NCBI RefSeq assembly: GCF_963678635.1
Contig: NC_087071.1
Span: 21,607,194 to 21,667,193, forward strand
DNA length: 60,000 nucleotides
From: Symsagittifera roscoffensis
Taxonomy: Eukaryota; Xenacoelomorpha; Acoela; Convolutidae
Direction of reading: 5' to 3'
The notes below the pieces were generated by a model, which saw only the letters and a program-made list of their open reading frames with translations, was not told where the DNA came from and searched no databases. This document shows, piece by piece, positions 1-10,160 of this stretch (the stretch's first letter is position 1; each line of letters starts with the position of its first letter). The position numbers were made by a program, and so were the translations under genes.

Positions 1-1
1 C

Positions 2-1324
2 GTCTCTGCGGACGCGACGATTACTAACGCCCTAGCTCTTTGCGATAGTGCTTCCACGCACTCATGGGTATCCGCCGATCTCGTAAAACGCCTCCATTTG
101 GTTGGCACTCCCGTTAACCTCGCCATAAATGGTTTCAATTCCACGAGCTTGATGAAAACTCAGCAAGTAAGTTTTCAAGTTTCCGCTGAAACGAATAATA
201 GTGAATTTTCGTTTTCTTTTCGAGTTTATGTTAAGGATCATATCCGTATTGGATCGGATAGCATAAGCATTCCTGAATTACAGGAAAAATACCCGCAGTT
301 GGCTCCGATCAAACCTAGACATTATAAGTAGGAGGACGTCGAAATAATTATTGGACAGGATTTCTACCATGCCATAAGACCCGTTGAGTACCTTCTGGGG
401 GAGGACTTTATTTCACCGTGCGCCGTACGCCTTCCGATAGGTTGGGTTTTAAGTGGTCCGTTACCGCCGTCGCTTAAGTCGAAGTCGTCTTGCTTTAAGC
501 GTGTTGTCGAAGACATGTCTCTTGCGGACCAAATTAAAACTTGGTATGAGTTCGAGTCATATGGAGCCTTCAAGCAGGTAGATGCCCGTTCCGCCGCCGA
601 CAAACGCGCTTGGTCCGTTTTGAAAAATGACACCTTTCACGATGGTGAGAGGTACATTTTACCAATGCTTTGGAACGATAAGGAAAGTAGTTTACCGAAT
701 AGCTATTTTTCCTCCTTAGCTCAATTAAAGTCTTTGGAAAAGAGGCTAGATAAGAATCCGTCACTCCGTGAAAAATACGCCGAAACAATAAGAGAAGATA
801 TACAAAAAAGATATGTCATAACCGTTAAGGCACACGACCCCAAATCACGAGCCGACCGTGAGTGGTATCTCCCGCATCACCCGGTGTTGAACCCGAATAA
901 ACCCGGTAAGGTGCGCCGAGTCCTCAATGGGGCATCGAAGTGTCATGGCGCTTCCTTGAACAAATCTCTATTGGTTGGCCCGGATCTCCTTCAAAACCTC
1001 ATTTTTGTACTTTTAAGATTCCGTCAGCATAAATACGCCGTTTCAGCTGACATTGAAGGGATGATTTTACAGGTTGGAGTCCGTGAAGAAGATCAACCTT
1101 CTCTTCGTTGTTTGTGGCGGGAGGACCCCACATCAAGTGTGGTAGTTCACCAATATACGCGTCACGTTTTTGGTGCTCGTGACTCGCCGACTTATGCGAA
1201 TTTTGCTTTGCAAAAGACTGCATCGGATAATCAAGCTGAGTACCCCGAAGCTGCTTCGGCTGTTGTCCAGAAATTGTATATGGATGATTATCTGGATTCT
1301 TTTCAAAACAGGGATGACGCCTAG
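2..1324 (+). pseudogene. pol: BEL/Pao retrotransposon pol, protease and first part of reverse transcriptase (broken)
   Basis: The frame is open from the window edge to 1324 except for one TAG at 329-331. The first 110 codons look like the DUF1758-type aspartic protease of BEL/Pao elements. The active-site region reads LCDSASTHSWVS, so the usual D-S/T-G is D-S-A, and after the stop comes the family's IIGQDFYHAIRP segment. From about 515 the frame gives the Pao-type reverse transcriptase: DIEGMILQVGV, the DSPTYANFAL helix and the catalytic YMDDYLDS box near the end. The RT would polymerise cDNA in cytoplasmic particles. The 5' LTR and gag lie outside the window. The frame ends at a TAG (1322-1324) and the RT continues in another frame. 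The stop, the altered active site and the later frameshifts indicate an inactive copy. Family assignment is secure; activity is unlikely. Confidence 0.9.
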
Positions 1325-1349
1325 AAATTAGGTTAGGGATTTATTCTCG

Positions 1350-1733
1350 TTGCTTAAACTAGGTGGGTTTCGTCTGACAAAATTTGTCAGCAACGTGCCG
1401 GACGTAACAACCGCTCTTGATCCGGACAACCGTCAGTCCAATTCCTCTGTTAAAGATATTTGTGCGAGTCCAGACCAGTCGTCGCATGTTCTCGGTCTTA
1501 AGTGGGATCACCTAAAAGATACCTTAGTCGTTAGTAGAGGGGTTGATCGTCCACTAGACAAAGCAATCACTCAGCGTACTGTGTTGAGTTTTGTTTCCTC
1601 TGTTTTTGATCCAATTGGGTTAGTGGCTCCGTATTCCGTGAAGGCTCGCCTTCTATTAAAAGATATCTGGCGAATCAGCGGTCAAAAATGGGATGATGAT
1701 CTGCCAGAGGAAATCAAGAAAGCAATTCCCTGA
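1350..1733 (+). pseudogene. pol: BEL/Pao pol, RT thumb/connection segment (frame-shifted)
   Basis: This open segment continues the RT directly after the YMDD part but in a different frame. It begins SLLKLGGFRLTKFVSNVP, which normally follows the RT catalytic box of Pao-type elements, and runs through SFVSSVFDPIGLVAPYSVKA, the peptidase A17-type region typical of BEL/Pao polyproteins. It ends at 1731-1733 while the same protein continues in a third frame from about 1693. The two breaks (near 1322-1350 and near 1725-1733) are single-base-type frame changes. They are independent of the nonsense codon at 329. This is part of the same dead element. Confidence 0.88.
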
Positions 1734-3126
1734 GTGGCACTCACGTCTTCATTTGTTAGGTTCTCTGACAACACCTCGCAGCTATTTCACTGAGCCTTTC
1801 GACCGAATAGAACTTCACATGTTCGGTGATAGTTTGCTGGATGTTTTCTGTGCCGTCGCTTTCCTTCGTGCGCGACTTGTTAGCTCCCATCAGACCGAAT
1901 TAGCCTTTGTGTTTGGCAAAGCCCGCGTCGCGCCTATGAAAGCGCTTTCTATTCCAAAGTTAGAGCTTCAAGCGGCTCTTCTTGCAACCCGCTTAAAAGA
2001 AGAAATGTTGAAAGGTCTTACTTTCAAAGTTACGGATATTTTCATGTGGACAGATAGTACCACTGTTCTTCAGTGGCTTCACTCTTGTAGTAAACTACCC
2101 GTTTTTGTTGGTAATCGCACTGGTGAGATTCTGGAGTCTACCAGCACTGATCAGTGGCATCACATACTTAGCGGTGATAACCCTGCTGATACCGGTACAC
2201 GAGGGATTTCTTCGGAAGCCCTCAAGGAAAGCAGCTGGGTTAATGGCCCTAGTATATTGAGAACAACTGATTGGCCGTTCAAGCCCGATACAAGGGTTAT
2301 CGATAAAATAAGACTCAAAGGACCATCATGTGATATCGACATTTGTCTGGAAAATTCGTCGAATTTCGTCGTCGATGTTTTGACAGAAAAAAATCTTCCC
2401 TTCGGAAAATGGGAGAGATTCAATTCAATTTTAAAATACAAACGCGCAGTAGCATTTTTGTTAAGATGGCTGCCATCCCATAAACATTTCCGGTCGAGTA
2501 TGTTAGAAATTACAGACCCGTCTGAAATGGATTTTGCTGAACAGAAGCTCATTTACCTGTCCCAGAGTGAGACATTCCCTAGTGAGCTAAAACTACTAAG
2601 ATCCGGTAAAGTTATCACGAGGAATAGTCGGATCGCCGAGTATTCGCCGTTCATTGGACCAGCTGGCATCCTTCGCTCGACTGGGCGCATCAGCCGCTTG
2701 GTTAACTCCGATTTCGATAGCAAGCATCCGATTATACTTGATGCAAGTCACGCGGTTGTTCGGTTATTGGTTCAACACTTGCACGTTAGGAATTTCCATC
2801 AAGGCTTGGATTACATGCGTGCGGTGGTTAATTTGAAGTACGTTGTGTTAAATTTGCGAAGGTTGCTGCGAAACATTGAAAATACTTGCGTTGTGTGCCG
2901 AAAACGCAAAGCGCAAACCGTAACTCATATGATGGCTGATCTGCCCATTGAAAGGCTGGGTTACAAGCAACCTCCTTTCTCTAACACTGGTGTCGACTAC
3001 TTTGGGCCGTTCCTAGTTCAATCCGGAGAAGTACGGAAAAGAGGTGGTGTTTTTTGTTCACCTGTCTTACCACTAGAGCGGTGCACATTGAAGTGGTCCC
3101 CTCGCTCGACACAAGCTCTTGTGTGA
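1693..3126 (+). pseudogene. pol: BEL/Pao pol, RNase H and integrase N-terminal part (copy 1)
   Basis: This is a long open segment of the pol polyprotein. Near the start is HMFGDSLLDVFCAVAFL, which fits the beginning of the RNase H-like domain, followed by APMKALSIPKLELQAALL and FMWTDSTTVLQWL, the hallmark BEL/Pao RNase H motifs with their acidic residues. NPADTGTRG closes this domain. Further on is the H2C2 integrase zinc finger (HVRNFH then CVVC) and the first integrase aspartate in TGVDYFGPF. The frame is lost at a run of six T (3050-3055); the integrase continues in the frame starting at 3054. From 2107 onward everything is inside the 2.1-kb tandem duplication, so this segment has a near-identical partner at 4221-5240. 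Confidence 0.9.
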
Positions 3127-3893
3127 TGGGCGTGGAGAGGTTTATCGCACGTCGCGGTACTCCGACTACCATCATGTCCGACAACGGCACGAACTTTGTT
3201 GGCGCTCAGAAAGAGGTCTTAGCTTGCGTTGAGAGTTGGAACAAGCTCGCACCCGCTGTTTTCGTTCAGAAAGGGATCAAGTGGAATTTCAATCCACCCA
3301 GCGCACCGCACCATGGTGGCTCCTGGGAGCGATTAGTTCGGAGTGTCAAGCGCGTTTTGTATGACAACTTAGGCAACAGAAGAGTAACTGAGGAGGATCT
3401 AAGAACCACGCTGTGCCTTGTTGAGCAATCACTCAACGCTACACCGACAACAGCCGTTAGTTCTGATCCGCTAGATTTAGAGGCGTTGACCCCAAATCAT
3501 TTTATCCTTGGTCAACACGCAGCGAGTTTTCCGTCGCTAAGTTTCGAAGAAAAATTCGACCATAAGAAGCGGTTCGCCAGAGCGCAATCATACGCTAACG
3601 CAATATGGACACGGTGGATGCGGGAATACGTTCCTTCCCTCAATAGGAGGGCAAAGTGGCACAACCAGTCAGACGTTAAGTTGAAAGCCGCCGACTTGGT
3701 TTGGGTCATAGAGCCTGACACTCCACGTGGACATTATCCACTCGCACGTATCCTAAAACTGCACTATGGCAAGGACGGATGCGCGAGATCCGCCGACATA
3801 AAGACCGTTACGAGCCAACTGACCCGCCCGACCGTAAAGCTCGCTCCCGTTCTTCCTTGTTTAGGGGTGGAGGATGTTGCAGCGCAAATATAA
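3054..3893 (+). pseudogene. pol: BEL/Pao integrase core and C-terminal domain (copy 1)
   Basis: The segment starts immediately after the T-run frameshift with FTCLTTRAVHIEVV. It contains the second catalytic aspartate in SDNGTNFVGA and the catalytic glutamate in GGSWERLVRSVK, so the DDE triad of the integrase is split over two frames. The C-terminal part (DLVWVIEPDTPRGHYPLARI through RPTVKLAPVL) matches the DUF5641 domain that ends BEL/Pao pol proteins. It would insert the cDNA into the host genome. The final residues differ from copy 2 because copy 2 has one extra G near 5980. No LTR boundary can be placed because the 5' LTR is outside the window. Confidence 0.9.
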
Positions 3894-3963
3894 AACAAGA
3901 AGTATAAATGCATATAGACGTAAATGTGCGAGAGTATAAATGCATATAAATGCAAATGCATAT

Positions 3964-4030
3964 AGGGACAGTAGCCAAGCGTATACATGGTGCGACCCGG
4001 CGGGTTCGGCGCCGGTTCGAATTCCACCTA
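3964..4030 (+). repeat. tRNA-like (SINE-head-like) segment in the BEL 3' region, copy 1
   Basis: TAGCCAAGCGT at 3972 resembles a pol III A box, and GGTTCGAATTCC at 4014 is a near-consensus B box 42 bases downstream, the spacing expected in a tRNA. A second B-box-like GGTTCGATCCC lies at 4090. The acceptor arm does not pair, so this is not a functional tRNA. It is best read as a tRNA-derived SINE remnant or a coincidental pol III-like promoter. Just upstream, 3900-3965 is a short-period ATAAATGCATAT-type repeat. Confidence 0.5.
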
Positions 4031-4220
4031 GGGCATTTCCTTTCTAGCACTCAAATATGCCCCGAACTTGATGGGATGCTCCGTAACCAGGTTCGATCCC
4101 CCCAAACCTATTTTAACCGTCTTTTCGCTCTAATTTGGTTCAGCTTTGATTAAGGCTGACCTTTAAAAAGAGAAATTTGTCTCAAGGACAAATACTGGCC
4201 ATTTTTGCAGCTTGCTTTGA

Positions 4221-5240
4221 GTTGGTAATCGCACTGGTGAGATTCTGGAGTCTACCAGCACCGATCAGTGGCATCACATACTTAGCGGTGATAACCCTGC
4301 TGATACCGGTACACGAGGGATTTCTTCGGAAGCCCTCAAGGAAAGCAGCTGGGTTAATGGCCCTAGTATATTGAGAACAACTGATTGGCCGTTCAAGCCC
4401 GATACAAGGGTTATCGATAAAATAAGACTCAAAGGACCATCATGTGATATCGACATTTGTCTGGAAAATTCGTCGAATTTCGTCGTCGATGTTTTGACAG
4501 AAAAAAATCTTCCCTTCGGAAAATGGGAGAGATTCAATTCAATTTTAAAATACAAACGCGTAGTAGCATTTTTGTTAAGATGGCTGCCATCCCATAAACA
4601 TTTCCGGTCGAGTATGTTAGAAATTACAGACCCGTCTGAAATGGATTTTGCTGAACAGAAGCTCATTTACCTGTCCCAGAGTGAGACATTCCCTAGTGAG
4701 CTAAAACTACTAAGATCCGGTAAAGTTATCACGAGGAATAGTCGGATCGCCGAGTATTCGCCGTTCATTGGACCAGCTGGCATCCTTCGCTCGACTGGGC
4801 GCATCAGCCTCTTGGTTAACTCCGATTTCGATAGCAAGCATCCGATTATACTTGATGCAAGTCACGCGGTTGTTCGGTTATTGGTTCAACACTTGCACGT
4901 TAGGAATTTCCATCAAGGCTTGGATTACATGCGTGCGGTGGTTAATTTGAAGTACGTTGTGTTAAATTTGCGAAGGTTGCTGCGAAACATTGAAAATACT
5001 TGCGTTGTGTGCCGAAAACGCAAAGCGCAAACCGTAACTCATATGATGGCTGATCTGCCCATTGAAAGGCTGGGTTACAAGCAACCTCCTTTCTCTAACA
5101 CAGGTGTCGACTACTTTGGGCCGTTCCTAGTTCAATCCGGAGAAGTACGGAAAAGAGGTGGTGTTTTTTGTTCACCTGTCTTACCACTAGAGCGGTGCAC
5201 ATTGAAGTGGTCCCCTCGCTCGACACAAGCTCTTGTGTGA
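4221..5240 (+). pseudogene. pol: BEL/Pao RNase H end and integrase N-terminal part (copy 2)
   Basis: The frame opens at the duplication junction with VGNRTGEILEST, without any start codon of its own. It carries the end of the RNase H domain, the H2C2 zinc finger and TGVDYFGPF. It has the same frameshift at the T6 run (about 5164-5169) as copy 1, so the frameshift predates the duplication. Amino-acid changes against copy 1 are few (for example A to V near the KYKR segment and R to L in GRIS). Confidence 0.9.
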
Positions 5241-6022
5241 TGGGCGTGGAGAGGTTTATCGCACGTCGCGGTACTCCGACTACCATCATGTCCGACAACG
5301 GCACGAACTTTGTTGGCGCTCAGAAAGAGGTCTTAGCTTGCGTTGAGAGTTGGAACAAGCTCGCACCCGCTGTTTTCGTTCAGAAAGGGATCAAGTGGAA
5401 TTTCAATCCACCCAGCGCACCGCACCATGGTGGCTCCTGGGAGCGATTAGTTCGGAGTGTCAAGCGCGTTTTGTATGACAACTTAGGCAACAGAAGAGTA
5501 ACTGAGGAGGATCTAAGAACCACGCTGTGCCTTGTTGAGCAATCACTCAACGCTACACCGACAACAGCCGTTAGTTCTGATCCGCTAGATTTAGAGGCGT
5601 TGACCCCAAATCATTTTATCCTTGGTCAACACGCAGCGAGTTTTCCGTCGCTAAGTTTCGAAGAAAAATTCGACCATAAGAAGCGATTCGCCAGAGCGCA
5701 ATCATACGCTAACGCAATATGGACACGGTGGATGCGGGAATACGTTCCTTCCCTCAATAGGAGGGCAAAGTGGCACAACCAGTCAGACGTTAAGTTGAAA
5801 GCCGGCGACTTGGTTTGGGTCATAGAGCCTGACACTCCACGTGGACATTATCCACTCGCACGTATCCTAAAACTGCACTATGGCAAGGACGGATGCGCGA
5901 GATCCGCCGACATAAAGACCGTTACGAGCCAACTGACCCGCCCGACCGTAAAGCTCGCTCCCGTTCTTCCTTGTTTAGGGGGTGGAGGATGTTGCAGCGC
6001 AAATATAAAACAAGAAGTATAA
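5168..6022 (+). pseudogene. pol: BEL/Pao integrase core and C-terminal domain (copy 2)
   Basis: This is a second copy of the integrase core with SDNGTNFVGA and SWERLVRSVK and the DUF5641-type end. Against copy 1 it has A to G in KLKAGDLVWV, which restores the glycine usual at that position in this family. An extra G near 5980 changes the last residues and the stop position (6020-6022). It has no initiator and no upstream frame, so it is a fragment of the duplication rather than a gene. Confidence 0.9.
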
Positions 6023-6078
6023 ATGCATATAGACGTAAATGTGCGAGAGTATAAATGCATATAAATGCAAATGCATAT

Positions 6079-6145
6079 AGGGACAGTAGCCAAGCGTATA
6101 CATGGTGCGTCCCGGCGGGTTCGGCGCCGGTTCGAATTCCACCTA
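6079..6145 (+). repeat. tRNA-like (SINE-head-like) segment in the BEL 3' region, copy 2
   Basis: This is the duplicate of the segment at 3964, with the A box at 6087 and the B box at 6129. One base differs between the boxes (GCGTCCC here, GCGACCC in copy 1). It ends in the same 3' region, which closes with a small hairpin (ATTTGTC, loop TCAAG, GACAAAT) at about 6291-6309. Confidence 0.5.
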
Positions 6146-6335
6146 GGGCATTTCCTTTCTAGCACTCAAATATGCCCCGAACTTGATGGGATGCTCCGTA
6201 ACCAGGTTCGATCCCCCCAAACCTATTTTAACCGTCTTTTCGCTCTAATTTGGTTCAGCTTTGATTAAGGCTGACCTTTAAAAAGAGCAATTTGTCTCAA
6301 GGACAAATACTGGCCATTTTTGCAGCTTGCTTTGA

Positions 6336-6575
6336 GTTATGCAGTTTTTTGTGGCCGATGTAACATGTTAACAATAAAAAAGTTTGTTAAAATTATGAAC
6401 ATGAGTTATGTGGGTTTTTGCCTTTTTTACAAATGAATGAAGATGAATGTCTGTATTGCCGAGAATACGAGTTAAACAACATTTTCCGAGCCGTTTTATC
6501 TAGTTTACGGAGATTGAGCTCACAACCTACAACAACATGAAATAACAAAAAGTCAACTTAAAAATTTTTTCACAA
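6336..6575 (+). other. boundary region between the BEL element and the Ty3/gypsy-like element
   Basis: This is a non-coding, T-rich then A-rich stretch. It should contain the 3' end of the BEL element and the 5' end (LTR and primer binding site) of the next element. I cannot place LTR ends because no matching second LTR copy is recognisable in the window. AATAAAA at 6374 could serve as a polyadenylation signal. Confidence 0.4.
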
Positions 6576-8100
6576 ATGCCAAATGCCGCAGAATCACTAC
6601 AAATGACAATGAATCCATACCTAATGGGTGGATCGTCAACAACATCAAATAAACCAATGATGGTAATTACAGGCACAGACCCTCAAAAATCTGTGGAAGA
6701 TTATTTAAACGCAGTCACAGCAAATTTAATTTTAAATATAGGACCTGAACCAGTCAATACGCCACTTCATCAAAATTGGATACTTAGACTCACAGCGTTA
6801 ATCCCTACCACACTTGATGGCGCAGCTCAAAAACGGGTTTTCGGTTTTATCTATAGATATGAAATCAGATTGGAAAAGACTCACGAAAGAAACAAACAAC
6901 ACCAAAGAGTTTTATGCAATGAAATTCGTAGACTACCAAATGAAACGTATAACAACTAGCAGTAAGAATCAAACCACTAGTCCAAAAAGCACATTCATTC
7001 AACACTCATGATTATAAAAACACAAAGATGACAGAAATCTCAATGATGACTCTAACACCTCAATTACAAAAAATAGCATGCAAAAAGAGAGCATCACATC
7101 CTTCCTCAATTCAAGAACGAGATTTAGATTTTAGAAAACTAGTTGATAAACTAGAGCAAGCAGAAATCATTATGAAACTAGAAGAAACAGAACATTTTAA
7201 GCTACAATATGTTAATAGTATCCAAACTACTACTACAAAAAAATATTCACAATTCAGATACAGATTTATCGGAAAAATTTACTGAAATTTTAAATATACA
7301 CGAGAAAAATCCAAACTTTAGAGGTAAACCTTGCTCAAAAAATGGTGTAACTATTGCCAAAGATACTAACATAGCATTGCTGAATGCAGAAAAAAACAGC
7401 ATGAAAATCAAAATAAACCACAAAAGTACAGAGAACCAAACAAATCATTTCACCAGCACATAAAGAAAGATCAAAATTTACCCAATAGAAGCATTCACAG
7501 TAATAATAGTTCCGGAAAACCACTTCCAAACAATTCAAATTATTCAAGAAGTCAATCACCATATAACTCTAACTACAGAGGAAGATCACCAAGCCAAAGA
7601 AATTCACGTAATTTTTCACAAAATAGATATAGTCAATCAAATAGTCGAAACAATCAGTATCCAAATAACTATTCATAATCATATTCAAACCGACCAGAAT
7701 ATTCGTCTGACACCAGTTCCCATTCAGACTCTAGGAAAAGAAACTATTCAAATGATAATCAAGAATTTCCTCTTACAATAGAAATAGAAATTATTCCAAC
7801 AATAGGAATAGAAGCTACTCAAATAATCGAAATCAACGATATCAAAACAATAGATCACGAGATTATTCAAATAACAGATCAAATCATCAAAGATCTAACT
7901 ACAACAATTATCGGAGTAGATCACGCGACTCACAAAATAGAAACTCAAACTAATAGACAAAGAAACTACTCTCAATCACCTCATAGAATTAGTACACATT
8001 TTCCCGATTCTCAAAACAAAGAAAGAAGCAATACGCCAAAACATCAAAGACAAATAAATCAAGTACAAACAACTGAAGAAATCAATTCAGACCCCCCTGG
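6576..8100 (+). pseudogene. gag: gag-like gene of the Ty3/gypsy element (broken)
   Basis: The first ATG at 6576 opens a 127-codon frame (start MPNAAESLQMTMNPYLMGG) containing LTALIPTTLDGAAQK, a capsid-like helix region. The coding signal then moves between frames (segments around 6814-7011, 7028-7285 and 7209-7463). From about 7490 to 7960 the translated product is dominated by N, S, R, Y and Q with repeated NNRS/SRN blocks, a basic low-complexity tail that could replace a zinc-knuckle nucleocapsid. I see no CCHC motif. The gene would form the particle shell and bind RNA. At least three frame changes and the stop at 7676-7678 make it non-functional. Confidence 0.7.
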
Positions 8101-8125
8101 TATTGATAATACAGAAAGCACCGAA

Positions 8126-8851
8126 TTGCAACTAAATCATATCAATTGCAAATCTACAGACAGGGAAAGCGATACAGAAAATGCAATCTCAATTAACATG
8201 ATAAACGTTGAAAATGACTACGAACATCTTACCTATGAAGAAGGAATTGATTCTCATATCTATCAAAAATCATACAAATTTTCTTTAAATTATTACACCA
8301 CATCTAAAAATAATAACAAATCAATAGAGCAAATAGTAAAAGACGTAACGACGTTAAACGAACCTATAGAAGAAGCTGTACCATGTTCTTGTACAAACCA
8401 CATTTATCAAAACGTACCAAAAGAATCACCAAGAGAAAAAATCCAATTTTTCATTGCTCACACTAAAACAATGGAACAAAACAAGCTCTTAAGCAAACCA
8501 TTTAAACAAACCTTCCATATCACAGATATAAAACACTATATCATCGGAATTCCATTTATCACCAAATATACACCAACTATTAATATATTAGACAGCAGAA
8601 ATAATATAAAAGTTAAATATACAAGAAAGCATAACACCGCTCTAACATTCTTCCAAAGAATGAACAAACAACCAGCATTTTTCTCAAAATTTCACCCAAT
8701 TTACAAAAAAGAACAAAAACATCTTAAACCACCCTCGGGTTACATTTATGAATTCCCGATTAAAGAAGTTCATCAATATGACAAAAGTGAAAACAGACAA
8801 CATCTCTATATGTCTGACCTTGAATTTAGACCAATTCATAAGTTTTTTTGA
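8126..8851 (+). pseudogene. pol: retroviral-type protease region of the Ty3/gypsy element
   Basis: This is a 241-codon open segment whose frame extends upstream without an obvious start. Around residue 136 is DIKHYIIGIPFITKYTPTIN, which matches the second half of a retropepsin fold (flap-distal I-I/L-G-x-x-F pattern). The expected D-T/S-G active site upstream is not visible; the stretch before it reads EKIQFFIAHTKTMEQNK, as if part of the domain had been deleted. The preceding 100 residues are acidic and unrecognised. The tail with PPSGYIYEFPIKE leads towards RT. Assignment as protease rests on position and the IIG motif. Confidence 0.55.
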
Positions 8852-9173
8852 GTAAAAATTTGATCTATTAAATACATGAAAAACTCAATTTCCGACATGT
8901 CTACAATAATTACCCATACAAAATAACCCTACTCCTAGGACTCTCAGGATATTGTAAAACTAACGCAACAATTTTTCCACAAATGAAGTAGCATATAGGG
9001 GAAATAATATATTACAACTATTAGATATATGCCAGTCAACGATTCTTGACAAACAATTATCAATAAATAAAATAATAAGCAATGAAAAAAGAAATACAGA
9101 CTATTTCACAAAAACACTTTATTTTAAACTAACATTTAAAACATCAAAATATACAGAAGAACAACAAAAATTC
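8852..9173 (+). other. pol linker with stops between protease and RT
   Basis: This is A-rich sequence continuing the element, with stops in all frames. No domain is recognisable. It is taken as decayed pol sequence upstream of the RT. Confidence 0.4.
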
Positions 9174-10160
9174 TTGACAATGTTAACTTTTCAACACTGT
9201 CAGATAACAGAAAATGAAATTAAACAGTTAGCCAATTTTCTATTAATATACCCAAAAGTTTATGCCACACCTAAATTCGACGTTGGAAAAATAAATTCAC
9301 AACTACACCTACCTTTGAAACCTGACGCAGTTTTCAAAAAACAAAGAGCAACCAAAGTACCAATCCATTTACACGACAAATTTAATAGATTATTTGACAT
9401 ACTAGAACAAAATGAAATCATTTCTCCAGTAAACAAAGAAGAACAGCCAAAAGGAAACACATTTATCAAGCCTGTTATTAATCTAGCCAAAGGAGAATCA
9501 TTAAAAACAGTTCTAGATGCTAGATATCTCAATTCACTTATTGAAAAATGGATGAGCAACCAAAGTACTAATCCATTTACACGACAAAGTTAATAGATTA
9601 TTTGACATACTAGAACAATATGAAATCATTTCTCCAGTAAACAAAGAATAACAGCCAAAAGGAAACACATTTATCTAGCCAAAGGAGAATCATTAAAAAT
9701 AGTTCTAGATACTAGATATCTCAATTCACTTATTGATGAATTTAAAGGTTATTGGCCCATAGAACCAATTCAAGTAATTCCAACAAAAATAAACGGTAAA
9801 TAATTCACAACAGCAGATAAGAATAGTGCATTTAATCAAATGCCGTTAGATGAACAATCACGACGATTAACACAGTTTGTAATAGGAAATCAACAATATG
9901 AATTCAATAGATTATTCTATGGCATATTCATAGGACCAGCAATTTTTTCAGCATTCATGAGTAAAATTTTCAGACAATTTATGCCCAAGAAAAATGCAAC
10001 TACATACTTAGACGATATTTTTATGCAATCACAAACCAAAGATGAAATGTTCGCAGTTCTAGAAAAAGTATCATCAAATATTACAAAACGAAAACATGAA
10101 AGCAGCCCCAGAAAAATCACAATTTTTCCTAACACGCGTAAAATGTCTTATACAATATAG
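9174..10160 (+). pseudogene. pol: reverse transcriptase of the Ty3/gypsy element (broken, with internal duplication)
   Basis: The first open part (9174-9593) carries the RT fingers: INSQLHLPLKPDAVF, the NEIISPVNKE segment and KTVLDARYLNSLI. A 208-base piece of this is then repeated (9559-about 9745), ending the frame. The palm resumes with TADKNSAFNQMPLDEQSRRL and contains FNRLFYGIFIGPAIF and the catalytic TYLDDIFMQS near 10006-10035. Family membership is clear from these ordered motifs. Stops at 9591-9593, 9649-9651 and 9801-9803 plus a frame change after the YLDD box make it inactive. Confidence 0.85.
9351..9745 (+). repeat. 208-bp direct tandem duplication inside RT
   Basis: ACCAAAGTAC begins at 9351 and again at 9559, and the sequences stay alignable to about 9745. 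The second unit has lost 16 bases (between CACATTTATC and TAGCCAAAGG) and carries several point changes, so it is clearly older than the 2.1-kb BEL duplication. Confidence 0.9.

Larger units (their letters stand above)
2107..4220 (+). repeat. 2.1-kb direct tandem duplication inside the BEL element, unit 1
   Basis: The sequence from GTTGGTAATCGCACTGG (2107) to TGCAGCTTGCTTTGA (4220) is repeated immediately downstream. The unit starts in the RNase H coding part and ends in the 3' untranslated region. I count about nine single-base differences between the units plus one G insertion. The junction at 4218-4224 shares GTT between the two original flanks, a 3-bp microhomology. Confidence 0.95.
4221..6335 (+). 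repeat. 2.1-kb direct tandem duplication inside the BEL element, unit 2
   Basis: This is the second unit, one base longer than the first because a GGGG run near 3865 is GGGGG near 5980. After 6335 the sequence continues as GTTATGCAG, which is the original 3' continuation. The RNase H reading frame therefore restarts in the middle of the domain at 4221, directly after a TGA at 4218. Confidence 0.95.

Noticed and set aside
3046-3060. Programmed ribosomal frameshift at the T6 run in the BEL integrase
   Set aside because: A -1 shift would fit the frames, but the bases do not form a standard X-XXY-YYZ slippery heptamer, no structured element is evident downstream, and BEL/Pao pol is normally one frame. 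A homopolymer indel is simpler.
3972-4030. A functional tRNA gene
   Set aside because: A and B boxes are present but the acceptor and T stems do not pair, so it cannot fold as a tRNA.
4177-4374. Hydrophobic ORF across the BEL duplication junction
   Set aside because: It is created by the junction itself in a frame different from pol and carries no domain.
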